NCBI GenBank assembly: GCA_030220185.1
Contig: JASPKZ010008348.1
Coordinates: 1,178,001-1,242,000 of the forward strand
Length of the DNA: 64,000 bases
Reading direction: 5' to 3'
Origin: Diploptera punctata
Lineage: Eukaryota > Arthropoda > Insecta > Blattodea > Blaberidae
Shown here piece after piece: positions 33,900 to 44,689 of the stretch. The notes under the pieces were generated by a model. It saw only the letters and a program-made list of their open reading frames with translations. It searched no databases and was not told where the DNA came from. A program made the position numbers and the translations under genes. How positions within the stretch are numbered: the stretch's first letter is position 1; the number at the start of each line of letters is the position of its first letter.

Positions 33900-35990
33900 G
33901 TTAACTGGAATACATAATTTTAATTTTGTAACCAACGAGTTCGCAACTAGTGCTGTACTGACACTATAGAGAACTGATATTCAGTGAACTGTTTCCTTCA
34001 ACTGTATAAACGAAACTAAAATCTACTTGATATATTTCAAAAATACAAATCCCTAAAGAACAGAGTCGCAAATTCCAAAGAAACAAAAAGATAACAAAAC
34101 ATATTTTAGAAACATATTTCTGCAAGTTTTAATATGCAGGTGATTAGTCTAAAATCATTAATCCTAAAAGGGATAAAAATGTATGGCGACATAATTTTCT
34201 TTAATACACTTCAGAATAACCCTCACTCCTAATGATAGATTTCGAACTTCATTCTCTTTGCTACACATTTGTAGAGGGCCTATGTCAAGTTTGATTGAGA
34301 AAAAAAAAAAAAAGCAAAAGTTGTGTCGGATAAAGGATTAAGATACATGCATTTTACATCATTTCTGTTGTCTGGGAAGTAGGATAGATGGAAGTGTCTT
34401 TTTTAAAATAATTTTTACATTTCTCCAGAATTTGTTTATTACTTGAGTGTTTTGAAAATGAACATGTAAATATCGATATGTCGTAAATTATGATTGCAAA
34501 ATGTATGGGGGAAAATTACGTGAAGTAAGTATATGGCGGGAACATAAATACACATGTTGGTAAACTTGTCGGCAGAGCGAGATGGATAGCATACTAGTAC
34601 GTAGAACTAGGAGTCCAGGGTTCAAATTCCTGCTCAAACAATTTTTCGTTCTTAAATTAGATTCTATCCAGAATTGGAATGTGTTAATTTAAATAAAAAC
34701 ATCGAAAAAGGAGCGAGATAATCGAAGTAAAATCGAGGATATGAAAATAGTTCAATTCTCTGTTATATTTTTCGCAAAATTAAATTACTTTTTTATCGAC
34801 TTGGATCCTCGAATACAAGAAAATTAACTCTTACTAATCACATATGACTTTGCATGCTGATGGAATGATAATAAACATATCATCATGTTAATGATACAAG
34901 TGATACATGTATATATTGAATTGTTGATTCTAGTGCAAATGACAATCCACAGCAATTCGAAGAAAAATATAACAACGCACATATCATTGTAGCAGAAAGT
35001 GAATAACGATATGAGGAATATTATATTCTGTTCCAAGAAAGAGACAATAAAGAGTATACCTGAAAATAGAATGAGAATTTGAGATAGAAATAACGTAAAA
35101 AGCGCTATATTAAAAATATGTAACATTGGAATATAACTGTAATAATTTCGAGCTAAGTTCCAGTTGTATTGTAAACAAACTTGCATAAGGTATTACTCCG
35201 TCTATTAAGGGAACCCATGGTGCAACTTTTACTCGCCATATGACTGAATCGCGTACGGAATTGTCATCGGTAGAAACATTGTTCTGAGGGATCGTCGTAT
35301 TTTTTTGGGAAATAAGACTGAATACAAGATAAGATGGTACCAATAATTGGGATTTTCCATTTCTTTTTTATTAATTTATTTATGACAAAATTATAAATGG
35401 GCCTACCAAATTAGACGATTACGCTTTTTACAATCATGTCGATACATATATCCTTTATTTAAAATTTTATTAAGATCAGAACATAATGCTCTATTATGCT
35501 GTAAAATTTGTTATTTTCACCACATCGTTAATGACTAATGTAGGATATTTGTCACTTAATTATTTGAAATCATTCAAAATAATTTACTTCTCTCCGCTTT
35601 CCAAACGATTTATTTCTTCATGTTTTAAGAAATTGTACGGAAAGCGGCCATTATCAAGTATTCTGCAATGCGCGTGCGTAAGAATATAAAAATGCTTATT
35701 CAATATATTAGAAGTGTAATTATATATTTAGTGATCTCTAATATAACTTATATAGATATGTGCTAGATAATACATTTTTAATTATTTTATTTCCTTTATT
35801 TCAAGTATTAGAGAGCGAATTATTTTCTTTACACGCTTAAAAGTAAAACCATTATTCGACCAATGAAAATGCAGTCATACAACTGGTTTGTTTTTATTAC
35901 AACTGGGGCTTAGCTCGGAAGAGATATAGTGGGTTCAACATATGCTGAAAACTGAAATATTAACTCATATTGGTATTGAACTTAAAACAC
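33900..35990. other. Gap, apart from a tRNA-like relic
   Basis: AT-rich. Frames of 60-120 codons (for example minus 34824-35186, hydrophobic) lack recognisable domains. A degraded tRNA-like piece lies at 34568. Confidence 0.5.
34568..34637 (+). pseudogene. Degenerate tRNA-like sequence
   Basis: A B box (GGGTTCAAATTCC) is preceded at tRNA-like spacing by a weak A-box region (GAGATGGATAGC). No stem set is intact. It may be a SINE head; the flanks show no recognised body. Confidence 0.25.
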
Positions 35991-36159
35991 TAACCAAAAC
36001 TAAAAAAAAAATAACCAAAATAACTCAGCTTAACTTTATATGTTTTTATCTCGTATAGCGGAGACCAGTTCCATGGACTTGTGGTAAGAGTTTCTAACTG
36101 CAGTTCATGAGGTTCTAGGTTTGATTACCGGTCAGGCTACATGTATGTGGACTCTCCTG

Positions 36160-36840
36160 GTGTTTCATAAGTAATGCCACGAGTGATTTCTAAATTATCG
36201 ATAAATTCACGACTCACGAAGTGAGTTTACTCACAAATCATTATTTAACTATAGTTATTTTAAAATATTTATATATTTAATGTAAACGGCGATATTTGAA
36301 AACAAATGAAAAACGATAGGTACGCTTCTACTGCTTTTGTTTATCACTGCAACCAGATCATACTATTTATTGCCAAAGGAACGCAATATTGTAAGAATGC
36401 TCTCTAGTGGAGAAACAAATGAAACACATCAAACTGTATATTAATTCATTTCTGATGTCGTATGATAATTATATTTTTCTGCATTATTACCTGGAAAAAA
36501 TACATTTAAGAAAGTGCAAACAGTGGTGTATTTTTTGGGTGGTATAATAAATTGCTACAAATGTTTTTATATTAACTCTTGCAAGCGCTGTGTGTTGACA
36601 TCTATGCACTATATATATATATATATATGCAATCTGGTAGCCGTATTTCTTATAGACTCAGTCACTGCAAAATAATGGTCAGACTTGTTCAGAATATTAA
36701 AAAGGAGGAGCTTTCTTTAATATGGTAAATATAACACTGATAAATATTTCGTGAAATACGACTCTGATTGGTTGTAAAACAGAAATCATTAAAACGTGAT
36801 TGGTCATTGACTCCCATTTAGGGCATGAGTTAAATAGTCA
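36160..36840 (+). repeat. Interspersed repeat S, copy 2
   Basis: Matches copy 1 (ATGCCACGAGTGATTTC, GTGATTGGTCATTGACTC) but with an extra stretch around 36455-36650 that includes a (TA)n tract. Confidence 0.7.
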
Positions 36841-36889
36841 TTGTAATTCATCACCCATGTCGTCTGATATACTAATTTCGCCTTCTAGG

Positions 36890-36965
36890 AGCCCCAATCT
36901 CAGAAGCGGGTTACAATGACACCAATGCCAGGAGAGAATATCAGAAATATGGTAAGATATTCTGG
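36890..36965 (+). mobile_element. SINE family 2 tail fragment
   Basis: GCCCCAATCTCAGAAGCGGG and ATGCCAGGAGAGAATATCAG match the tail of the copy at 12.45-12.54 kb. Confidence 0.5.
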
Positions 36966-36999
36966 TGGCACTGGACAAAAAAGTGTTTTTGCTAATGTT

Positions 37000-37320
37000 C
37001 GGTCACGGTGGACTAGTGCTTATATTCCCTGATTCTGGTCCCGAAGGTCGCGGGTTCAAACCCGACCGGGATCGATAGATTTTTTATGGAAAAATCCATA
37101 GAGCAAGTCCTCCGGGAGAGACTTCAAGCCGTAGGTCCCAAGTCTAAAGATTTTCAGACACGTAGAAGATCCTTGAGCCTGGATAAGGAGGCCTGTAAGC
37201 AAAATTTACCGCCCTCAAAGTCCTAGTAATACCTTAGTTGCCTGATACCTCATTGGGTCGGTATGTTGACCACATACCATTCATGACATGTGTGGGCGAA
37301 TAAGAGTAAATAAATTAACT
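37000..37320 (+). mobile_element. tRNA-derived SINE (family 4) with head
   Basis: The head GGTCACGGTGGACTAGTG and B box GGGTTCAAACCC precede the body (AAAAATCCATAGAGCAAGTC, GAGACTTCAAGCCGTAGGTC, GCAAAATTTACCGCCCTC) that also occurs at 58.1 and 61.2 kb. Confidence 0.75.
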
Positions 37321-37599
37321 TGGTCTAGCAACTCCTTACAAAGTACAGGCTAAGGCAGTTACATCATTGTAGTAGTATCGATACTTCTAAAATTCACAAT
37401 TGGTATTATGTATATATCAGTCGTCCTCAACTAAAATGGATTTCTGTTTAAAAAAACTTTGTCAATTAGTTAGACCATTCTGAACATGTTCCATCTTCCG
37501 CATATCATTTGATACCGAATGACATATCGAAGTTGGAACATGCTTCTCGTACGTCATCATGAATTATCGTTAGTAATATAATTATTATTCATAACTAAC

Positions 37600-37945
37600 T
37601 CACAGGCACTATCGAACCCATAGGTACATGACCGCACGGACTAAAGGTCTCCATGCATCCCTATCCTGAGCTAATGTTTTCCAATCATTCTGACTTCCAT
37701 CAAGTCATGATTAATCTTATTCTCTCACCTCATTCTTGGTCCACCAACTGGGCGTTTTCCCTCTGGTTTTCCTACAAGAAGCTTCCATGCACGTCTTTCA
37801 TTCCTCAGTCGTGCCACATTTCCTGCCCATCGCAGTCTACGAGACTTAACTATTCTTATTCTATGTGGTTTCCTATAAAGACCATTTAATTCACTGTTAT
37901 GTAGTCTTCTCCATTCATCTGTCGGTTCATCTCTCTTTGGTATAA
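37600..37945 (-). pseudogene. RTE-like LINE-A, C-terminal fragment 3
   Basis: Read on the minus strand it runs from CCAAAGAGAGATGAACCGAC through the TVKSRRLRWAG-like segment and PEGKRPVGGPRMR to GGATGCATGGAGACC. It carries frameshifts and is interrupted by a SINE at its 5' side (37987). Confidence 0.75.
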
Positions 37946-37986
37946 TAGTTATTCATGCAATTATTAATTCTTGGTTATAGAGATGA

Positions 37987-38325
37987 GCAGCTCTGTGGCG
38001 CAAGCGGTTAGACGCTCGCCTCTCACCGCTGGGATCCCGAGATCGAGTCTCGGTCACTCCATGTGGATTTCGTGGTGGACCAAACGGAGTTTGGGCAGGT
38101 TTTTCTTGGGGTTTCTCCCGTTTTCTCCTGCCACAATATCGTTCCACCACTTCTCCACACTCATCTCATCCACTTAGTTTGATTTCGTTCTTCTGCCCCT
38201 CTGATGGTGCGTCATGTATGGTCGGCCGGCACCCTTGTGATTCACAGATCTCCATACAAGGGGCATCATCTCACGTCATCCCTCGATCCGTTCCAGAGTT
38301 GGATACGAGTTGAGAATATCTATAT
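37987..38325 (+). mobile_element. tRNA-derived SINE (family 3), full length
   Basis: The head has an A box (TGGCGCAAGCGG) and B box (GATCGAGTCTC). The body of about 270 bp includes GGACCAAACGGAGTTTGGGC. The perfect 12-bp duplication TTATAGAGATGA lies at 37975-37986 and 38326-38337. Its frames are chance. Confidence 0.9.
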
Positions 38326-38639
38326 TTATAGAGATGAAATCTTTAAGAGATGTGTTGTTATAATTAAAGCTCAAATTGCTTCTGTTAAAGGGCGGATGAT
38401 TTCTACGTATTTTCATTAACTGGGCCAACATGGTTCTAACTACTTGACGAAGTTTTTTTTAACATAAATACAATTTAATTCAGGACGACTGATATATCAG
38501 GTACTTATTATTAATATAAAAATCGGAAAGAGTAAATTTATTTAACTACCTTAGGTGTACATTTACATATTTGGATAAAGTACACAGAGAAAATAAAATT
38601 ATTAATTTTAATAAAACCATGGGAATAATAAATTTAGTA

Positions 38640-39029
38640 ATGAAACCTTCGCTAGTCCAGAGAGATACCAGAATACGGTTATACAAAACCTTAGCAAGAC
38701 CTGAACTTTGCTACGGCAATGAGGCATGGACTTTGAGGAAAGGGCAATAGAGCAGGATAACGTCTGGTGAAATGAGATTCATGAGACACAACAGGATATA
38801 CCAAATGGGATCACAAATGCAATGATGATATCTTGAAGGAACTGGTCACTGAATATATAAATAGATACCAGAACAACTGGAAGAATAATTTGCGACGAAT
38901 GGGTTCAGATAGAGTTTCGTTATTGTCCAACGGGCAAGAGATATCTGGGCCGTCCAAGGAAACGCTTGATACAAAATTCATCAGTGAGATCATAATAGGT
39001 CTCTAGACCTAAGACTTGGTTGTATGAAG
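38640..39029 (+). pseudogene. LINE C-terminal fragment with (GAA)n tail
   Basis: It reads LARPELCYGNEAWTLRKG and MRFMRHNR, with several stops, and ends in GAAGAAGAAGAAG at 39016-39029. It is a separate family from LINE-A, which follows directly. Confidence 0.65.
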
Positions 39030-39530
39030 AAGAAGAAGAAGATTTTTAATATTGTAATCCTTAAAATTGTTATTCCACCAGTTATATTATATGAATGCGA
39101 AACATGGACTCTTACTTTAAGGGAGGGAAGGAGATTACGAGTATTTGAGAATAAGATTCTTAGGAAAATGTTTGTACCAAAGAGAGATGAACATACAGGT
39201 GAATGGAGAAGACTACATAACAGTGAACTACTTGGTCTTTATAGGAAGCCAGATATAATAAGAACAGTTAAGTCCCGTAGACTGCGATGGGCAGAAAATG
39301 TGGCACTAAAGATTGAAATATGTGCATGGGAGGTCTTGTAGGAAAACGAGAGGGAAAACGCCCTATTGGTAGACCAAGTAAGAGGTGGGAGAATAATATT
39401 AACCACAATTTGAGGGAAGTAGATTATACAGGGAATGATTGGAGAAAATTAGCTCAGGATAGGAGTATATATAGAACTGATGTCTGCGCTGCCATGAACC
39501 TACGAGTTCGATAGTGCCAGTGAGTAGTTA
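39030..39530 (+). pseudogene. RTE-like LINE-A, C-terminal fragment 2
   Basis: Matches fragment 1: CETWTLTLREGRRLRVFENK, KRDEHTGEWRRLHNSEL, IIRTVKSRRLRWAENVA, then a frameshift near 39325 and KRPIGRPSKRWENNIN. It ends with GATAGTGCCAGTGAGTAG. It directly follows the (GAA)n tail of another LINE fragment. Confidence 0.85.
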
Positions 39531-40129
39531 TGGTATTATTCCAAGATTCATATACTGTCATTTGCGTTAGAATTATCTATCAAATTATCATCTAATCGAC
39601 GGATTAATGTTAAGGTCTACAAGTTGAAATAGTAATGTATTATCAATGTCCAAATACAAGTTTCAACAGAGCTATTGCAGTGAACCACTGTGGAAGACAT
39701 GTGTTGCATAGGCTCTCGGCTGCAGAGTTTTCCATGTCGTTGTGATGGAGTATCCAGGAAGGTGGCCGACTTGCACTCGATATTATTGTCTGTATGGTTT
39801 GGGGTTCGAGCCAGGACCCTGTGGTTACAAATTCTTCTTCCCCGTTGTAATATTCCTCTTCATGTCGTTCTCCTTTGGGTCTTTTTCTTTTCCTCATGCT
39901 ATCTTTGTAATGAGGCAGAGGTTTCTTGCGGGATTTATTGTCGTGTCTCGCGGAGACAGGAACGATCGTTGTCTTAGGCGCCAGATGCAGCTCTGCAACA
40001 CAAATTACATTCAATGCCCCAAGCTGTCATTTCTACATTTCTGGTTTTCTATCCTGGTATTAGAGTAATTTGTAACCAACTTCTGAGGTTGAGTCGCCTG
40101 CCCCGATGATATGAGAGTTGATAATGACG
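39531..40129. other. Gap with a possible tRNA-like B box
   Basis: GGGTTCGAGCCAGG at 39800 resembles a SINE B box, but no body or second copy was found. Overlapping frames on both strands are not convincing. Confidence 0.3.
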
Positions 40130-40137
40130 GTAATGAT

Positions 40138-40836
40138 TAGGGCAAGGCATTTAATGACCTATAAATTGGTAAAAAATGCAAAATAAAAAATGCATTTATG
40201 ACCTAAAAAATACAAGAAATGACCAATAAAATAAAAAAAGACGAATAAGAAGTTAAGAATTACCAATAAAAATACTATTAGATTACTGACTTACATAAAA
40301 TTTAACTTAACATCAAAATATTAAAAGAAAAGTATTAAAAATACATATTAGAGTACCTTTTATGGAAGAAAATCCATTTCAATTACACAATGCACTTTTA
40401 CAACAATTTTGAATTGCAGTTAACAATCAAAATAGGGGTGGAAGCTAGCATAAGCTCTAAGAAATTGAATAAAATTCCTAGAAGTGGGCAAGTTCATTAA
40501 GCACATACCTTGAAAAATAGGGGTAGTAGTTAGCAAAACGCCTACTTAATTCCAAGAAATTGTATTGACAAGGAAAAATACTGAATTATATTAAAAATCT
40601 CAAATCAAAGACAAATAATGTCACAGCCTTCCGGAAAAGTGAAAAAAGATGCTCAAAATGACCTAAAAATTGCCAAAAAATGACCTATCCCTAGAAGAGT
40701 TAAGAAAATGCAAAAAAATGCCCTAAATAATTGCTTATATTTAATCCGTTTTTTAATGTCACACATTTTCATATATGCAAGCAATGTTTTAACCATCATA
40801 AGGAAAAGATGCAAAATCATGAATTGCCTTGCCCTA
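40138..40836. mobile_element. hAT-type MITE with 8-bp duplication
   Basis: The inverted ends are TAGGGCAAGGCATTTAATGA and (inverted) TAGGGCAAGGCAATTCATGA, flanked by the 8-bp duplication GTAATGAT at 40130-40137 and 40837-40844. The interior is A-rich with repeated AATGACCTAAAA words and no coding sequence. The 8-bp duplication and TAGGG-type ends fit hAT. Confidence 0.88.
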
Positions 40837-40894
40837 GTAATGATACCCCAAGAGAGGCCTTAATCCTAAACTTAATATAATGAGGTGAATATGA

Positions 40895-41030
40895 TGATGA
40901 TGTTTATGATCATATGGTGTTCGAAGATCGAGTTGGGTTTATTTTCTTGACATTTAACTTCAAGGTGAGGAAAACCCCGAAAATATCTCAGCCAGTAACC
41001 TTGTCCCGACCGGAAGCATTGTTTGTTGAT
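40895..41030 (-). mobile_element. SINE family 2 fragment
   Basis: The minus strand contains CGGTCGGGACAAGG and GGGGTTTTCCTCACCTTGA, the front part of the family 2 body, degraded. Confidence 0.5.
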
Positions 41031-41454
41031 TTAGCTATATGTAAAAAGGTAAAGACGTAACAGTTAAGTACCTTTTACTCCTATGTTTGTCAACCGATTA
41101 TCTTGTTTTGTTTAGTAGCTATTGATGAGCTTTAGTTTGTTTCCTTTATTTAGGAGTCTATTCGCCGTACTTCACTCTCCTTATGTCAACAATCTAAATA
41201 TTTGTACAATACACAATACAGATGTTACGTATATTTTTATATTATTATATAGCAAACTCAACAAATTTCATGATACTGAGGTTAACATATGAAAATTTCT
41301 GGTTACAGTCTTATGAATATTAAAGTTACGGATATATGAATGAAATATACAGGGTGTAACAGGACCTCATCGACAAAATTATAAAGATGACTAGATAATA
41401 CCCGGCGTGCGCTGCTACTCATAAATAAATGTTAATGTGTTTTTACCACCAGCC

Positions 41455-42345
41455 GTGCACTGTTCGGGAATCTGCTTATCCCGATATTCTTGGCATTAAT
41501 GAAAGCCAAAAAGGGTTATTGTGAGTTATCCGTAGAAGATAAACATATGCTGTCGCGGACTTTTTTGTAGAGTGTTTTTGAGATATTCAAATCTTTGTAC
41601 ATTAATTTGGTGTATTTGTTATGGTTTAGGCAGCGTGAGCCATTTTATCAAAATAGGGACTTTATTTCACGTTTTTCACTACAAAGGGTGATTTTAAGCG
41701 TGAAAGGGTTGAGTATTCCAACTCTCTTATAGCCTATGTTCATCCTCGGAATCTCCTGAACATTTTTCAAAAAAAACCATCTCAATCGGATGAACAGTAT
41801 GGCAGAGCACGCTTGTCCGGGAATCGGCTTATCCCTATCTTCTAGGCATCAATGAAACACAAAAATGGTTATTGTGAGTTATCCGTAGAAGATAAACATA
41901 TGCTGTCGCGGACTTTTTTGTAGCGTTTTTGATATATTCAATTCTGTGTACATTAATTTGGTGTATTTGTTATGATTTAGGCAGCGTAAGCCATTTAAGC
42001 GTCAAAATAGGGACTTTATTTCACGTTTTTCACTACAAATGGTGATTTTAAGAGGTGAAGGGGTTGAATATGACAACTCTCTTATAGCCTAGTTCATCCC
42101 GGGAATCTTCTGAACATTTTTCAAAAAATAAAAACCATCAAAATCGGGTCTACGGAAAATGCCGCGTATAGGATACAAACAAACAAATATACAATCATTG
42201 ATTTTTATATACGAGTATAAGATGTTCATCCCGGGAATCTTCTGAACATTTCCAAAAAAAAAAAAAAAATCAAACTTGGATCACGGATGGCCGCGCATAT
42301 AATACGAACAAACAAACAAACATTGATTTTTATATATAAGACAAG
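41455..42345 (+). repeat. Tandem units of about 360 bp, two full and one partial
   Basis: Units at 41455-41815 and 41818-42165 share GAGTTATCCGTAGAAGATAA, CATATGCTGTCGCGGACTTT and GGACTTTATTTCACGTTTTT. A third partial copy (42220-42345) repeats TCATCCCGGGAATCTTCTGA. The front part carries ATACCCGGCGTGCGCTGCTA, found inverted at 59983-60012. The ends (TTGATTTTTATATA-AG) suggest a retroposed family I cannot name. Confidence 0.7.
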
Positions 42346-42544
42346 GCCACGCAGAGAGGATCATATTTTGTGAAGGAACATGTAATCGCAAAACATGCCG
42401 TTTATGAACTATGCGCATGTATCACGGTATACTCGCCACGCACTGGAACCAACCGTTCGTTATTTATCTGTGCCGTCAGCCCTCACTCTGCCGTATCAAT
42501 ATGTACCTGTAGCTTTGGTTTGTTGTTGTTTTGAGAATTTAATC

Positions 42545-42800
42545 AACATGCGGTACGAGTTGACTAAATTCACAGACATGATTATGTGTTAAGGTGAGAC
42601 GAGAGAGAGGCTCGCCGCATGTATGAGCAGCGGTATCCCAACAGGAGAATTCCACACTATACATTTGCTGCAATTCATCGACGCCTCTGGGACACGGGGA
42701 ATCTTCGTCCTCGGGCCGTTGGCGGCGGGAGGCGTAATGTGACGACACCAGATTTTGAGGACGGTGTGATAGAGCGACTTACTGTCAAAACCTTCAGCCA
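42545..42800 (+). pseudogene. Mariner-like transposase N-terminal fragment
   Basis: The sequence reads MRYELTKFTDMIMC, then (other frame) MYEQRYPNRRIPHYTFAAIH, RRLWDTGNLRPRAVGG and RNVTTPDFEDGV, the helix-turn-helix domain found at the start of many insect mariner-like proteins. At least one frameshift separates the first two parts. It stops abruptly where a LINE fragment on the minus strand begins (42838). Confidence 0.65.
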
Positions 42801-42837
42801 GCATGCTGAATATATTGTTTTTTTATTTATTTAGGAA

Positions 42838-43330
42838 TATTCCACAATACAGTGTTTGTCCTTCAACCCAAAGTGATTTGTCGCCAGAGCGTCTGTCTGA
42901 ACCATATTCTTCCCTCAAATTTCTAGCTTCCATACTTCTCCTCGCTCCATCTCTCCAACGTTCTCTAGGTGTGCCTCTTCCACTTCTTCCGTTAGCTTTC
43001 CAATCAGATATCTTCTTTGGCAATCTATCTTCTTGCATTCTTATGAGGTATCCATACCGTTTCAAACGTTTTTTTCTATTCTTCTATATATTTTTTTAAT
43101 TAGCATAATTTCCCTTATTGTGCTGTTTCTGACTTTATCCCGTCTTGAAATTCCTGTCGATCGTCTCCAAAAATTCCATTTCTACTGCTAACAGACTGTT
43201 AGCTTGTTTTCTACTTACTGTTCAGGTATCGGACCCATGTAATAAAATGCTTTGTAACAGAACTTGAAATATAGGTTTCTTCGTTCTGTATATTATATTT
43301 CTATTTCAAAGCACTGAATTCAACATACCA
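42838..43330 (-). pseudogene. LINE C-terminal fragment
   Basis: The minus strand reads (with stops) GSDTWTVSRKQANSLLAVEM, RLKRYGYLIRMQEDRLPKK and GRGTPRERWRDGARRSME. It resembles the C-terminal tail of RTE-like LINEs. It abuts exon C of the Ig gene at about 100 bp distance, inside the intron beyond it. Confidence 0.72.
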
Positions 43331-43432
43331 ATGATTATTCTTCCATCAGTTATTTCTATCATTATTATATACAAGGATAAAATATGTACCTAATTGGTTT
43401 ATGTTCTAAAGATAAATTAAAAAAAAACTTAC

Positions 43433-43603
43433 CTTGCAGTCTAATTCCACCCTCTGACTTTCCGAGCGCATTCACAGACGCACACATGTAGCCACCAAAA
43501 TCGTGTTTCTGCACGTTAAGAATTCTGAGGTTCATATGCATAGAATAATAGTTGATGGGCACTTCTCGTATTTCGTACTTGTTGCTCTCTAGCAGCTTCT
43601 CTC
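43433..43603 (-). CDS. Ig-superfamily (lachesin/DIP-like) exon C
   Basis: This 171-bp exon has acceptor TTTTCAG and donor GTAAGT on the minus strand. Joined in phase after exon B it continues GEKLLESNKYEIREV and ends with an Ig C-terminal half containing LRILNVQKHDFGGYMCAS, with the second disulphide cysteine in GGYMCAS, then VNALGKSEGGIRLQ. This completes the Ig domain opened in exon B, and the NALGKSEGGIRL tail fits lachesin/DIP Ig3. The reading frame is undamaged in all three exons, unlike the broken transposon genes around them. The 3' exons (C-terminal tail, probably a GPI signal) would lie further along the minus strand; I could not find them in 1-43400. Confidence 0.88.
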
Positions 43604-43659
43604 CTGAAAACAATCAAGAAACATATATGTATTTGTCGAAGTAAAGATTGTTAAAAATT

Positions 43660-43985
43660 ATCTTTAACCTTTTTAGTCTTGAAGTGGAATTAAGAAAAAC
43701 ACTCGATGGTGCGACAGAACTAGCAGGCCTTTGGTCTACTATCCGCCTGCTGGCCTCACATCCACATGTGTTAATCGCAGATGTAGATGATCATCCAGCA
43801 AGTATAGGGGTGACATGTGATCGGCACATCGGGTCCCCCAGCCGTTAAAGTAGGCTTTCTCAATCTGGAGTAGCACCGATCACGTATACTGGCCGAAATG
43901 CCATGGGAACATTTCTTCCCCATGGAGACTAGAAGCAACGCACGTCCCGTAGGCATCTTGTCCTAACCACTCGGTTACGATGTGT
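43660..43985 (-). mobile_element. tRNA-derived SINE (family 5)
   Basis: The minus-strand head TCGTAACCGAGTGGTTAGGA resembles a tRNA A-box region. A body of about 250 bp follows (CATGGGGAAGAAATGTTCCC, GACCCGATGTGCCGATCACA), ending in AATTCCACTTCAAGACTAAA. It lies between Ig exon C and the other SINEs. Confidence 0.55.
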
Positions 43986-44034
43986 GGCGGAATTAAAATA
44001 TATAACAGTAATTTGTGTGTAATGGATTTTTGAC

Positions 44035-44650
44035 CATTGATGTGATCTCGGGATAACGTTGTGGCTAATAAGGAGCCCGTCCTTTGGGAGAAATATCGGG
44101 AGATTCTAAGGCCCAAATGATCCTCGAACATCATCTGGCCATCACAATCATCATCCTGTCATATTCCCTTGTTGAGAACTTAATGAATGAATGGCGTGTC
44201 TTCTCTTAATGGCGTATCGGAGGTGGCCCTAGCATTGAGCTGATCACTCATCTACGGAAGTCCTCCATGTCTTTGTGTAGTCAAAATGTATGTATGTGAT
44301 TAAAAAGTAAGTAAAGTAAAGTATTCCCACTACAGGCCTCAGGAGGCCCTTGGGGTAGTGGGAGGTTAAGGCTCCCACTTTTTCTGGACAATCGGCACTT
44401 GATGTCAGCCGGGTTGTCAGCCCTGCGTGACGGCCGCCTTTACCCCAGAACAAGCGTCTGGTACTCATTTCCGTTAGAGGCTGAGTCGACCCCAGGGCCA
44501 TAGTGCCGCCAGAAGGTTTTGGTCAGTTTAAAAATCCTGACCCCACCGGGACTTGAACCCTCGACCTTCCGGCTTGTAGCGAAGTATGTGATTAGGACTT
44601 AAAAATGCTCTCCCTGTAAGATCCGGGTGTCGTAGGGCAGGTAAAAAGGA
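44035..44650 (+). mobile_element. SINE family 2b, interrupted by SINE family 1
   Basis: AAGGCCCAAATGATCCTCGA, CATCATCTGGCCATCACAAT and GCATTGAGCTGATCACTCAT match the second copy at 46690-46990. The copy resumes after the inserted SINE with AAAATGCTCTCCCTGTAAG. Confidence 0.7.
44303..44583 (-). mobile_element. tRNA-derived SINE (family 1), 5'-truncated
   Basis: Closely similar to the 29.6-kb copy but lacking the A-box end. The 3' tail is (TTAC)n plus T/A residues. The perfect 11-bp duplication GTATGTGATTA at 44292-44302 and 44584-44594 shows it landed in an older SINE (family 2b). Confidence 0.9.
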
Positions 44651-44689
44651 AGAATTAAACTAAGAAGGGAACTTGTCCATCAGACACTA

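Larger units (their letters stand above)
37416..38505. mobile_element. Inverted-repeat element holding a LINE-A piece and a SINE
   Basis: TATATATCAGTCGTCCTCAA at 37418 and, inverted, CTGATATATCAGTCGTCCTG at 38500, with about 80 bp of related inner sequence (CTTCGTCAAGTAGTTAGA). A third copy of this end lies at about 49215-49300. No target duplication was fixed. Confidence 0.45.
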
